A model generated the notes under the pieces. That model ran no database searches. It saw only the letters and a program-made list of their open reading frames with translations, and had not been told where the DNA came from. The translations under genes and the position numbers were made by a program. DNA of 64,000 bases, taken from assembly GCA_028622995.1 (NCBI GenBank), contig JAJQJQ010000011.1, positions 5,456,001-5,520,000 on the forward strand, in the 5' to 3' direction. This document shows positions 11,430-23,700 of this stretch, piece by piece (the stretch's first letter is position 1; each line of letters starts with the position of its first letter). This DNA comes from Panagrolaimus kolymaensis (Eukaryota; Nematoda; Chromadorea; Rhabditida; Panagrolaimidae).

Positions 11430-11938
11430 TTTTGAAAGTTTAACGTAAAAACAAATTATGAATAAAATCAAACACGTTAACAGAAATGTCAAAATGCTTG
11501 AATAATGAATTTTCTTCTAAGTATTTTTTTTGATTGAAGCGACGGATTATGATAAAGAAGATTGCTTTCTTGTTAAGAGGCGCCCATTTTTAAACTTTTA
11601 ACAAGTTTTCTGCTGCCTTTTTTGTTTGTTGATAAAGTTCAATCAAAATTTCGCATTATTTCAACCCTATTTTTCGATAAACATTTTATTTTATTAGGTA
11701 TTACTTTAACAATTTTATCCTATTACTAACAATGAAAAAATCTTATTTTTCATATTTGATTTACCTTGTGCAAAAGTTTCCTTCTATTTAAAATCATTAT
11801 TTATCAAAAGAAAGAATTTCATGCAATTCCAAAACAAATCATAACATAAACAAGTAATATGTAAATTGTGTGGTGACAAAAATAAGACAATAAAAACAAC
11901 CAAATCAAATTTTCAGACTTTCAACAAAAATAATGAAT
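11430..11938. other. Intergenic between tandem Nup58 copies
   Basis: This runs from the stop of copy A to the start of copy B, both on the minus strand. It is AT-rich. An acceptor-like TACTTAG (minus strand, about 11518) precedes copy B and could serve for trans-splicing. No further gene was seen. Confidence 0.4.
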
Positions 11939-14900
11939 TTATTTTCCAAAGTATGGTTGTTTGCTTGCTGTTCCACCAAATAATGTTCCACTTGCTGAAC
12001 TATTGAATGTATTACCAAATGCGGGAGTAGTGGATGGAGCAGAAGAGGTGGCAGTATTATTACCTAAAAATTATTGCAATTATTTACAATGAACTTTTTT
12101 AATTATGATTTTTTTTACCAAATAATGATGAAGTTGTGCTTGATGTTGTTGGGGTTGAATATGGTTTAAAAAGACTATTGGAATTATTTGTGGCAGGACT
12201 TGAAAATGGAAAAGCTGAATTTGTTGTTGGTTTAGTGCCAAAAAGAGATCCTCCGATTGCAGGTTTTGAACCAAAAAATGAACCTGGTTGGGTTGCAGTT
12301 GAACCAAATGGTGTTGCTAAAAAAATTACTTTACTACAAAAAATGTAATGTTTGGATGAATCATTACCACCAAGTCCACCTTGTAGTTGACCTGATTGAG
12401 GTAATTTTGATAAAATGTCTCGATATTGCATTAGGGCTGCTGCAGTTGGGAAAGGTTCAACATCTTGTAACATTGAACCGTATGCTTCTCGTTCATCTGC
12501 TTGATGCTTTTGTTCAAATGGATTAGGAGCATATGGGCCATGAATTCGTCGTAACCAATCACGATATTGTTCTTTTAAATCAGCTGTACGTTCACGCAAT
12601 TCAGAGACTTCCATTGCGACAGAATTGAAAATACTGTCGAATCTTTGTAAATGATTTTCAAGATCTTTGCGTGAGAATTCAGTGATGGCCTAAAAAAATT
12701 CTTTCATAGTAAAATTGAATTAAAACAAATAACTTACTTCTCCTTCAGTTTGCATAACCAATCTTTCTAATTTTCCAACTTTGTCCATCAAATCCAATAC
12801 ATTTCTTTCAATTCCAGATAATTCTTGTAACATAAATTCCCATGATTCATTATCAGCAATAACTCGGCCTCTTCCTTCTTTTTCACGAGAAATTAATGAT
12901 ATAATTCGATTATCACGACGAACAGAAGCAAGCAAATCTGAAGAATAAATACATCATAAATAAGCACAAATAAAAGTTGTAATAAAAAGGCTTACCTGAG
13001 ACGTGAGTTCTTGAACGGCTTAAATCAATTCGACGAAGTTTAATAACAGCTCGAAAACGCGAAAGTTCATCATTCATTTTTTCTGCAACTCTTTCAGCTG
13101 AAGTATTTTTGAAGCTATCACCAAGAAGTCTCATTTCTTTAAAATATGCTCTGAAATTTTTTAATGATATTTTATTATCTTTAAAAATAATTAGACGTAC
13201 TGAAGTTTTTCTAATTGTTCTTTTAATTCTTGTGGAACTTCACGAATGAGAGGATTTTGGGCAATTCCTTCTGTTTTTCCAGTTGTTGTAAATCCTTCAG
13301 TTTTTGAAATTCCTCCCAAACCAGAACCTCCAAGTGTTGTTGTTGCTGGAATAGCAGATAATGGTTTTGTCATGGAAAGTGGTGTTGAAGTTGATGTTGT
13401 TGTAGTGGAAGCAAGTGAACCAGAAAGAGTATTTCCAAAAAGTAAACTTGTTGTTGTTCCGCTAGTTGCTGATGTAGTAGGTCCAAAAAGTCCGCTAGTT
13501 GTATTTGTTGTTGTACCAAATGCTGGAGGAGCTGCTGTGGTTGTGGATGTTTGTGATGCGGAAGTTAGAGATGGAAAACCTGATGATGTTGTGGTTTGTA
13601 CATTCGAAGTTGGAGCAGATGTTGGAAGGCTCGAAGTAGCGCCTAAAGTTAACGAATGTGTTGATGGTTGACCAGTTGTAATTGAACCCGAAGCAGCAGA
13701 GAATGTTGGTGGGATTGCGGATGCAAAAGATGGAGCAGCCGTGGATGTTGTTTGGCTTGTTGGAAGTGTATTAAATAAACTTCCACCTGTAGTTGAACTT
13801 TGAGTTGAAGTCGCTGTATTTAAACCATAAAGTGATGATGTCCCTGTTCCTCCAAGTCCTGTAGGTTGTTGAGCTGATGTTGTTGATGATGGAGTTGAAC
13901 CCAATAATGAAGAACCAGGAGGCTTTGTTGCAAAAATAGAATTTGCCGTTGTGGCATTTGCCATGTTTGAAGTTGATACAGGAGCTGTAAGATTTTTAAA
14001 AAGTCCACTACCGCCTGTGTTAGCGGAACTAAATAATGAAGCAGGTGTTGATGTGGGAGCAGCTGAAGATGATTGACCGGTTGAAATTGAACCAAATAAA
14101 TTTGAAGTTGCTGCTGGAGCACTTGTCGCTGTTGTTGCAGCAGTTGTATTTAAACCAAATATATTTCCTGTTGCTGGAGCACTTGGTGGAATTGCTGAGG
14201 CTGCATTATTTGTACCGAAAAGAGGTGTTCCACCACCATTGGTTCCAGTAGTTTGGGCGGTTGAAGCAAAAAGTGAAGAAGAAGAGCCAGCAGGTTTAGT
14301 ATTAAAAAGAGATCCTCCAGTCATTGAAGCACCTGAATTTATTGATGGAGCTTGAGTATTTCCAAAAAATCCCCCACTACCAGTATTTGTTGTACCAAAA
14401 GATGGTGTAGCTGATGCTGGTTGTTGAGATGACATTGTTGAACCAAACAAATTTGATCCCATAGAATTTTGGGTGTTTGCTGTATTTGAACCAAAAAGTG
14501 AAGTTGTTCCACCACTGCCAAAGCCACTTGATTGATTTTGAGCTGTTGTTGAACCAAAAGGTTGAGTATTTGATGATGCTTGAGTTCCAAATAAATTTCC
14601 TGTATTTGCATTTTGGGTTGCTGTCGACCCAAAAATGGATCCACCACTACCAATTCCTGTTGATGATTGAACTGGCGCTGACGAAGGTGCGGGTGTAGTT
14701 GTTGAACCAAAAAGTGAAGAACTTGCAGGTCTTGCTCCAAAAGAATCCATTAAAGTTCCTCCTGTATTTTGTGTGGCATTACCAAAAATACTTCCAGTTG
14801 ATGGTTGTGGAGTTCCAAATAAACCACCACTGCCTGAAGTTCCTCCAGTATTATTGTTAGTGGATGAACCAAAAATTCCGCCGCTTGCGTTTTGGGTTGC

Positions 14901-15299
14901 TGTATTCGACCCAAAAATATTATTACTTGTTGTCCCAGTATTTGAAGAAGCAAACATAGGAGTTGATGATGCTGCAGCCGTAGAATTATTTCCGAAAATT
15001 CCAGTATTAGATGAACCAAAAGCTGGAGTATTATTCATCGTTGTTCCAGCTGAACCGAATAAATTACTTCCGCCGATATTTTGGTTGTTTGCAGTATTTG
15101 ATCTAAAAAGGGAAGTTCCACCTCCACCAAAACCAGTGGATTGATTTTGAGGTGTTGAGTTTACAGTTGAACCAAAGAGAGATGATCCAGTATTGGCAGT
15201 TGGTTGAGAACCAAAATTAAAAGCTCCAGTCGAAGTTCCTGTGTTCGATGTGGTATTGCCAAAAAGGCCTCCTGTGTTAGGTTTTGGAGGTCCAAACAT
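11939..15299 (-). CDS. Nup58/p45-like FG nucleoporin, copy A (full length)
   Basis: The minus-strand exons are 15299-13201, 13150-12996, 12937-12738, 12689-12368, 12316-12119 and 12063-11939, giving 1032 aa. The layout is an N-terminal FG domain of ~690 residues (MFGPPKPNTGGLFG start; varied FG, SLFGS, GIFG and FGTTN units), then a helical block beginning REVPQELKEQLEKLQ. It continues through KINDEL/RFRAVIKLRR-type helices to ELRERTADLKEQYRDWLRRI, and ends in a C-terminal FG tail (TPFGSTATQP, SLFGTKP, ending PYFGK). FG-coiled coil-FG with an LKEQY helix is the arrangement of vertebrate p58 and fits Nup58 (NPP-4 in C. elegans). The protein would line the nuclear-pore channel. Intron 4 (12317-12367, 51 nt) is frame-neutral and lacks a stop. 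A TTTTTTAG acceptor 16 nt before the ATG (15315-15316) suggests trans-splicing. The gene is divergent from INTS11 with a 250-bp shared promoter region. Confidence 0.76.
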
Positions 15300-15549
15300 T
15301 GCTATAAATGGGATCTAAAAAATATATAATTTATTAATCTTTTAATAATGGAATTTAAAAAGCAAAGCGACTTTGTAATCGAAAAAATGGCAGGAAAAAG
15401 TTAAACCGCGCCATTTTATTGAAATCAAGTAAACGGGCAAAATGTGAATGAAGATAGCCAACTTAGAAAATGTTTCAAAATTAGATAAAAACTTCGAAGT
15501 CTTCTTTTCACATTTTTTGTTCTTGAATCCTTTCAAAAATAAAATAAAA
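15300..15549. promoter_or_regulatory. Divergent Nup58/INTS11 promoter region
   Basis: These 250 bp separate oppositely oriented start codons. The Nup58 side has a TTTTTTAG acceptor at 15315-15316 (minus strand). No clear TATA box is seen on either strand. Confidence 0.45.
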
Positions 15550-17704
15550 ATGACGGATATTGATGTAAGTCTTTTTAATTTTTACATTATAAAATATTCA
15601 TCATTTATGTTTTAGATTATTCCATTAGGAGCTGGTCAAGATGTTGGAAGAAGTTGTATCCTTGTTCGAATCAACAATAGAAACATCATGTTCGATTGTG
15701 GAATGCATATGGGTTATTCAGATGAAAGAAGATTTCCTGATTTCAAGTAAAATTTGCAATCTTTAAAATTTATGATTAACAAATGAGCTTTTAGACAAAT
15801 CAATGGCGGAGGAAATCTTACAAAGCATCTCGACTGTGTCATTATTTCACACTTTCATTTGGATCACTGCGGAGCTCTCCCACATATGACTGAACAAGTT
15901 GGCTATGATGGTCCTATTTACATGACATATCCTTCAAAATCTATTGTGCCTGTTTTACTGGTATGTATCAAAACTTTTGGTTTCCAAAATTTCATGTTGA
16001 AATATTTAGGAAGACTTTCGAAAAGTTCAAACAGATTACAAAGGTGAAACAAACTTCTTTACATCTGATATGATTAAGAAATGTATGCGAAAAGTAATGT
16101 TCCATTTTTCCTGCAATGTCTAACAAGCATGATTCTTTAGGTTATTCCTGTGGATCTTCATCAAGTTATTGACGTTATCGGTGATTTAACAATTCAACCA
16201 TTTTATGCTGGCCATGTGTTAGGTGCAGCAATGTTTTTAATTAAAACTGGTGGTCAATCTATTCTTTATACTGGTAATTTTTGAAGATTACATTATCCTG
16301 TTATAAATAATATATTCTAGGTGACTTCAATATGACACCTGATCGCCATTTGGGAGCTGCCTCTGTTCTTCCTGGACTCAAACCAGATGTTCTTATTACT
16401 GAAACAACTTATGCTTCAACCATTCGTGATTCTAAACGAGCTCGTGAAAGAGATTTCTTACGCAAAGTTCATGAAGTTGTTAAAAATAATGGAAAAGTTT
16501 TGATTCCTGTTTTTGCTCTTGGAAGGGCTCAAGAATTGTGCATATTGTTGGAATCATACTGGGAGCGATTGGATTTGAATGTTCCTGTTTATTTTTCACC
16601 AGGTTTAGCAGAAAAAGCAAATCAATATTATCGGCTATTCATTGGATGGACAAATGAAAATATTAAAGAAACTTTTGCTGAAAGAAATATGTTTGATTTT
16701 AAGCATATTAAACCATTTGATTTGAAAACAGCTGATTCACCTGGTCCTATGGTATTATTTTCCACTCCTGGTATGTTTGTTTAAATAAATTGAAGCTTTA
16801 ACTTATGTAATCTTCTTTAGGTATGCTTCATGGTGGTCAATCACTTCGTGTATTCAAAAAATGGTGTGAAGATGAAAAGAATATGATTATTATGCCGGGT
16901 TACTGCGTTGGAGGCACCATTGGTGCAAGAGTTATCAAAGGTGAAAAGAAAATTGAAATAGATGATAGAACGGTTAGTTTTTGTTGCTTAAAATTTTCAT
17001 CAATTCATCCATCTTCTTTTAGTATGATATTCGTCTAAAAGTTGAATACATGTCCTTTAGTGCTCATGCAGATGCTAAAGGTATCATTCAACTTGTTCGA
17101 CATGTGGAACCTCGAAATATTATGTTCGTGCATGGAGAAAATGTTAAAATGGAATTTCTTAAAGCTCGTATTGTCAAAGATCTTGGTTTACCTGTTTATA
17201 AACCTGCAAATGGTGAACGAATTTCAATTCCTGTTCCTGCTTATTCAACTATAACTATCCCAGAAAATATTTATACCAAGGCTTTGATGCTTGATCCAAA
17301 TCTTCATAAAAGAAATTGTCCATTAGAATTTGCTTTGGTCACAGAAGTAAGTTGTTTTTAAATTTTTTTTACATCTTTATGTCCTTGTTTTTTAGGAAGA
17401 TGGAACTTATACTGTAACAGATGTTGATAGTCAAATCAAAGATACTCTCCAATCTGTGACGTATAGTGAAAATGTTAAAGTTGATTTAATCGATTGGCCT
17501 GGATTTACAAAGAAGCTTAGAATGATCGATCCTGCATTGGAAGTCAAAGAAGATGGAATTGATTTATTTGACAGTACAGTACTTTTAACTCATGCCGAAG
17601 ATGCACCAAATGAAATAGAAGTTATCTTTGATCTTTCAAGGGAATCAACTCTTCCAAAAATTTATGAAATTATTGGTGCAAGAAAAGAAGAAGATGATTC
17701 ATGA
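15550..17704 (+). CDS. ints-11: Integrator complex subunit 11 (INTS11), RNA endonuclease
   Basis: Nine exons: 15550-15564, 15616-15746, 15795-15960, 16010-16093, 16141-16273, 16321-16770, 16821-16972, 17023-17346 and 17396-17704, giving 587 aa, close to the usual ~600. This is the metallo-beta-lactamase/beta-CASP nuclease of Integrator, which cleaves snRNA 3' ends and attenuates nascent mRNAs in the nucleus. Metal-binding motifs are intact: [12 protein letters not shown] (residues ~68-79), [24 protein letters not shown], and the beta-[26 protein letters not shown] and [11 protein letters not shown] are also family hallmarks. Length and the C-terminal part fit INTS11 better than its paralogue CPSF73. 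Exon 1 is only 15 nt. AATAAA lies at 17767. Confidence 0.95.
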
Positions 17705-17766
17705 AATTGTTAATTTTTATGTATTTTGTAAATTATTGTTTTATGTTTTTATGTTCGTTTGTGATA

Positions 17767-17772
17767 AATAAA
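17767..17772 (+). terminator. Poly(A) signal of INTS11
   Basis: AATAAA lies 62 bp after the INTS11 stop codon and is followed by a T-rich stretch. Confidence 0.55.
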
Positions 17773-20700
17773 ATGTGCAAAAACTTGAAAGTATTTGTTT
17801 GTTTTGCTTTGTAATTGTAAAATTGAAAACCTAAGAATATTATAATTTCTTGTTGAGGAATAATACTGTATTAAACATTAATACGATTTTCTTTCCTTTG
17901 CAATTATTTTCACTTCTTTTTAAAATGTTTTTTGAAGTAAAAGGTCAATTAGGCGCCAACCAAATCTGTCATTCATACATACCTTCCAATATTTTTCAAA
18001 AGCTCATTAAATTTGATCCATCATCATCAAGCCTTAATAGAATCCATTACCGTACCAACTAATGCACTACTTTCTCATGTCAAATTGCTGTTCAAAGAAG
18101 CATGAAATATTCACGATACCCTTTTTTCACTTTGATGCTTAATAAAATGGTTGCTGAATTCTCATCGCAGCCGGGAGATGTAACTAATTAATGACTAGCT
18201 TGCTTGCTTGCGATGTGATGAAAAAATATCAAAATGTGCCAATATTAGCGGCAATGCTGGGTGATCAAAAAATACAAAAGGTGAAACATTTTGTGGTTCA
18301 TTAAGGTATTCGAGTAAAAGAAGGTACAGATGGAAAGCTATATTTTTGGAATAAAAAGATGCGTCCAATTTTATTTCTTTAGGTTTTAATTTATTAGGCT
18401 TTAAAAAAAGGCAAATGTTAATTTTTGCTTGATTTTAGCGAAGTGGAATGTCTCCGATCATGTTAATGGTAGCCAATTAAAAAGTACAAAAAAAATTTTC
18501 ATTTTAATTTTTCTGTCATTCATAAACATTTGTTTCCATGCAATGATTTTCAATGATGTTGTTACAGCTGACATATTTCTTTCATAAATTTTTCACAAAA
18601 ATATTTAAATTTCTATCACACTCTTTTTCTCTTTTGCAAAAATAAAGAGAAAGAGACAGAAGAACAAATTAGCCGCCGTTTATTTTTCTGTGTTATTTCA
18701 GGCAACCTTATTTATATGTATTTACATGAGTTTTTTTTTGATGCACACATTCAAATACAAAAAAGAGGAAAAGTTCAAAAAGCTCCTCCGACAATAAACG
18801 TTGTTGTGCTGATGATTTTATTTTTTTGCCACCAGCCGATGCGACGATAGCGGCAAACAGAAGGGCAGCTGTGTGTGAATCGGTTAGTTTCACACTCAAA
18901 CAAAAGAAAAAATAAAGAAGGGAGGAAAAGGTGACAAAAACATTGCCTACTATTTTTTTAGTAACTTCCGTACACATTTTTTTTTTTGGTATATGTTTGA
19001 CCTTGTTTTTTAATGAATATATTCTTGCTTATTGAGGTGGTAGCAAATTAATTAGTGGCAAATTTTTTAAATGAAGTCTCTATATATTTTTTGCATGGCT
19101 CAATTTTTTTGGGTCTTTTATGAAAGCGGTTTTGGAATAAACCAAAAAAAAGTTAACTAAGAAAGAGAGAAAGAGTATCAGGTTTTTAGAGTCAAAAAGA
19201 AAAGAAGAAGAACGAAGACCGACCATCTGCCGAATTTTTAATAAGATTGTCTTGTCAAAAAATTATTTTTTTTGCTTTTAAAATTTTGACAAAAACTTGT
19301 ATAATTCTTTGGAAAGCTTTGAAACTCTAAGTTTATTCCATCTGTTTTTGTAAAAGATGAAAAACTATTTTTTGAATTTTTTAAAAGTTGAAGAATCTGG
19401 AAGTTGGTTTTTAATTTATGTTTACCGACATGGCTATTTTAAAATAAGTACTATTTGGAATTTTTTTCTTTTTTTTTTTGAACTATTTTTGCTAACCACT
19501 TTTATGCTTTCACATTTTGTCGAATTCTAATTTTTAAAGTTCCGCATCATCTTTTCCTCCACCAATCCTATTTTTTCAATTACATAATCATCATCGAAAA
19601 ACGTAAAAGGTACCGCTTATATATTAGGTCACACACTTTTTCTTTTCTCCTTTAAACTTTTCTAATCGCTTTGATTCAATTCGTAATAGGTATTTTTCCG
19701 CCGATAAAACAAACGAACGAACAAAAAAATTACAAAAGCTTTTGAGTGGATCCACTTAAATAAAATCATCATCAAAAAGGCGAGATTTTTTAAAGTTAGT
19801 ATGTTTGAGGTTTGGCTTAAAAAAACTTTTTTTTGGCGCCTTCTTCTTCCTTTTTTATGGAGTAAAGTGATTGACTGACTCATTGAAATAAAAACGTTTT
19901 GACGGTAACTATCTTTCTTCTTTCTTTTTGTCTTTCAATTGTCGTCAACTACATTTCTGGAAGAAAAAAATGGAGCTTCTGTTGTTACTTTGTATTATTC
20001 TCTTCATTCTCATTTCCTATTTTAAAAGATGCCTTTCAAAGTTTTTGGAAGATTTTATGTCCATTTTTTGCTTCTTCTTCTTTTTTTGAAAAAAAAGAGT
20101 GGACTTTAGAGAAGAAAATTGAGTATATAAAAAATTTGGAAGATGGAACGGCAAGAAAAAAAAATATAAGAAAGACTTCATAGTTTTTTTCTTTTTGCGT
20201 TAACAAAAAAATTGAAATTCTCAAGAGAGTCGTCGTCGCCTTCTTCTCTCAAAAATGAGATGGGAAAGAACATGAACATTTTCTCTACTCTTTTTTTCCT
20301 TCTAAACAATGTTGTAAAATGCCAATCTTTCTTCATTTTATTTTTTATTTTGAATTCCCAACAATGCCTTTCATGAAAGAGGGCAAAAGAAGCTTCTTCT
20401 TTATTTTGCTATCAACAAAACTTCATCATTGCTTTGTAATTTTCATAAAGGGATGACTTTAGTTTTTTTGGTCTTATTGAATAGAAATGTTACAGTAAAC
20501 CTTTGGATTGTTTACCTCAGCAAGCATATTTTTCAAGATCATGAAAGCTTTATATTGTTCAATTTTTTTCTCTTCTTACAGTTTCTCCCTCACTTATATT
20601 TTTTTTTCTTGGAATCCAAGATGGTTTTTTTAATTTTCATTGAAATGAATGCCTGTCAACCTTGAAATTGAAAGTCATAAACCAAAAAATCACCTTTTCG

Positions 20701-23700
20701 CCAAAAGAAAATAAAATAAAAATAACGAAATTTTGCAACTCATTAAAGTTTTTTCTTTAGAACATTGAAATTCTTGGAACCACTTTGACCTTTGTGAATT
20801 TTTTTTTATAATTATCAAACACAAAATTATTTTCTATTTTTTTTCTATCTCTTGGGAATCTCAAACAAACTTGTATAATCTTTGATTAATCCACTTTGAT
20901 GACTGTAAAAAACCGAAACCGTCTAAACCACTTGTTAGATTTTAATCAAATGATGTGATTACTCAATTTCTAAAAAAAATTCTTGATGGTTGTAGTTGCT
21001 AATTAATTCGGGTGTATGCCTGTTTGAAGCTTTGATGGAAGCGATCTCTCTTATTTTCCTTTTTTTCGCCATCAAGCGCATCTTCTCAGCTAATTGGAGG
21101 GAGAAGAAGCAGAAGAAGAAAAAAAGTGGGAATGGAATTATCTCAATTGAGAGAGAGAGAGAAAAAATAAAAAGGGATAATTCATTGAGAGCTTATTTCT
21201 TATTGCTAATTTCGACTTTTCCTTTCTAAAAAAATTGATGGAACATCATATTCATCTTTAAATAAATTTGAACTCTCCCAAACTTTGTTAACCATAAGTT
21301 TCTTAGAGGCTTCCCATCGTGTTTCCTTTATTGTCCGTAATAGGTCACAGCAGGAGCAGCAGCATCCGTTTATTACAAGCATTTCACACCTACCTTTTTT
21401 CTTCGAATATTTTTGTGATGACTTACATTGGAAAAAAATGACTGCCATAGCTTTTTGATTGTTTGCTTTATTGCTTTTCAGCACGTCTTTCTTTTTTATG
21501 CCATTGTTGTCACCTTCTCCTTTTAAAGCTAAATCTCAAGTCTTAAAAATCCCTGACTCAACTAAATACCTCTATTTGTTTTATTTCACCTTCAAATCTC
21601 TTTCCCTTTCTCCGTTTTTTTCTTTTTCTAATATTAAAAAAAATATAAATAAATTCAAGACTCAAATGATTTGCATATATAAAGAGAGATTGACAACTTT
21701 CTGCGCCTGAAACAAATTCTCTCTCAATTCTTCTTGTAAACAGTCATCGAAAAAGCAATGCGATGAAGGTCGAAGCGTCACGCTGACTGACCAATGAATG
21801 GATAAAAAAAATTGACGGCAATTGTTTGACTGAAACTGTGTGGAGATGTGTGGACATAAATGACTTTTTTTTTTCTGAAGCAAGAAAAAAAGTGGATGAC
21901 AAAATAATTTATTTATTATATTTCGATGTTGTTGCCCGCTTCATTTTTTTTGTTGGTCATCGATGATTCAAAAAATATAACAAAAAATTATTTCAATTCA
22001 CTGCTTTTTTGGGAGTTATTAAAGTTTTTTTCTTGTTGAATAACAAGCTTGTTCGCACTTTTTAATAACTTTTTTGTGTTTGGTTGGGACTCATAATTTA
22101 GAATAAAAAAAAGCAAGCGATAATAAAAAAAATTGGCAGTGGATTATTTTTTGAATATTCATAGATTTTGGAATGGTCATTTTTTATTTCCTTTCTTTTT
22201 TTCGTTATTCGAGGCAGTGGTTCTTAAAGTAATTGTTTTGGGAGAAAAATGAAAGCTGGAAAATTTGTAATGATTCGCTTTTTTGGGAAAGAAATGGGTG
22301 CTTTGAAAAGAGAGTCATTTACATAAATAAAAAAAATTGTCGGCTGATCTCTTTTTTCAATATAAAAAAGTTTTTTTGTTGGATTTTTTTTATATTTCTG
22401 GATGGAAATTTTTTTTCAAAGCGGCGGCATTTGTTTTTGTTGGATTTTTTATGCGAAATTATGATCAATTATTGGATGCCTCAAAACCTCTGACTCTAAT
22501 GGTTTTTCATCCAACTATCGATGAGATCTGCTTTGAGAAACTTCAGCTTAATGATGACTAAGTTTTTTTTTGGCGCAAAATTGGAGTCAAGCTAACGATA
22601 ATAGAATGCAAAAAAATACACGGCAAAAGGTCAAAAATTAAGGGGTAAAATTGCATGGGAAAATGAATGATTTAGCGCTCTAAATGCCATCAGGGGTCAA
22701 AGTGTTAATCTGATGAATATATTGGCGAGTAAAAAATGAGGAAGAAAAGTTAATCATTTTCCCATAGAAAAGTTTTATGAATTACTAAATTTCCTTCCGG
22801 TGGTCACTAAACTGATTCATGCTGGTTTTTGACCCCATCGCTCCATTTTTTCTTTATGCTATAGATTAGTCATAGTTGTAAATTTGTGTGTATTTTATTA
22901 TGATGATTTTATCGCTTTCTGACATGATGTTTACGAGCTGTCATGTTTGTTTCAGAAAAAAAGTCTTTTTTTGTTTAAATTTATTTTGAAACAAAAGTTT
23001 CTGTCCAAACCATTTCTAAATCTTTTAAATTTTTTATTTTGTTTTTCCATTTTAAACCAAAAAATATTAAGTCGAAAATTGTCAAAATATTTGGAGTGCC
23101 ACATTTTTGTTTTATTATCCATGATTTTTTTTTTACAGTTTTTTCTCATTATTTTTTTTTTAACCTTTTTTGCAACCTTTTTCCTATATTTCTTTTGATC
23201 CAATAATATTATTAATCCTTAATCCCTTCTAAACATATTAAGTCGCAATATTATCCTTTTTAATCTCATTCATTTGACATTCATTTTCTCAATTCTCGGT
23301 TCTTGACCGCTTAAATGATTCCCTAAAACTTTATTTCCCATGATTACAACCTCATCAATTGTCAATCCAATCACAAAAAGATTATATTTTCCCGCATTCA
23401 CACCTTTTTTCAATCCTCAAACAAACAAAAAATAACATTGCATTTTTCCTCCTAAATATCTCTCATTGACGTGCGGCAATTATATATGATTATGACAGAT
23501 TGAAGGAATGTCATTAGACACGCGTCTTCATCATCGATAAAAACAAAAAAAAGTATGGCACTGCAAAGAAAAAATTGACAGATTATTTTCAATGTTGCGA
23601 ATATTCTCTATCTCTCATGAGCTTTATAATAATAATAGCTCAATATTTTTAGAAGAAAAAAAATGTTTTTGAGGTTAATTTTGATTGATTATTACCAAAC

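Noticed and set aside
22233..22561. Open frames ending ...DASKPLTLMVFHPTIDEICF
   Set aside because: The short C-terminal stretch looks protein-like, but the upstream part is T-run translation (Phe-rich), without supportable exons or homology.
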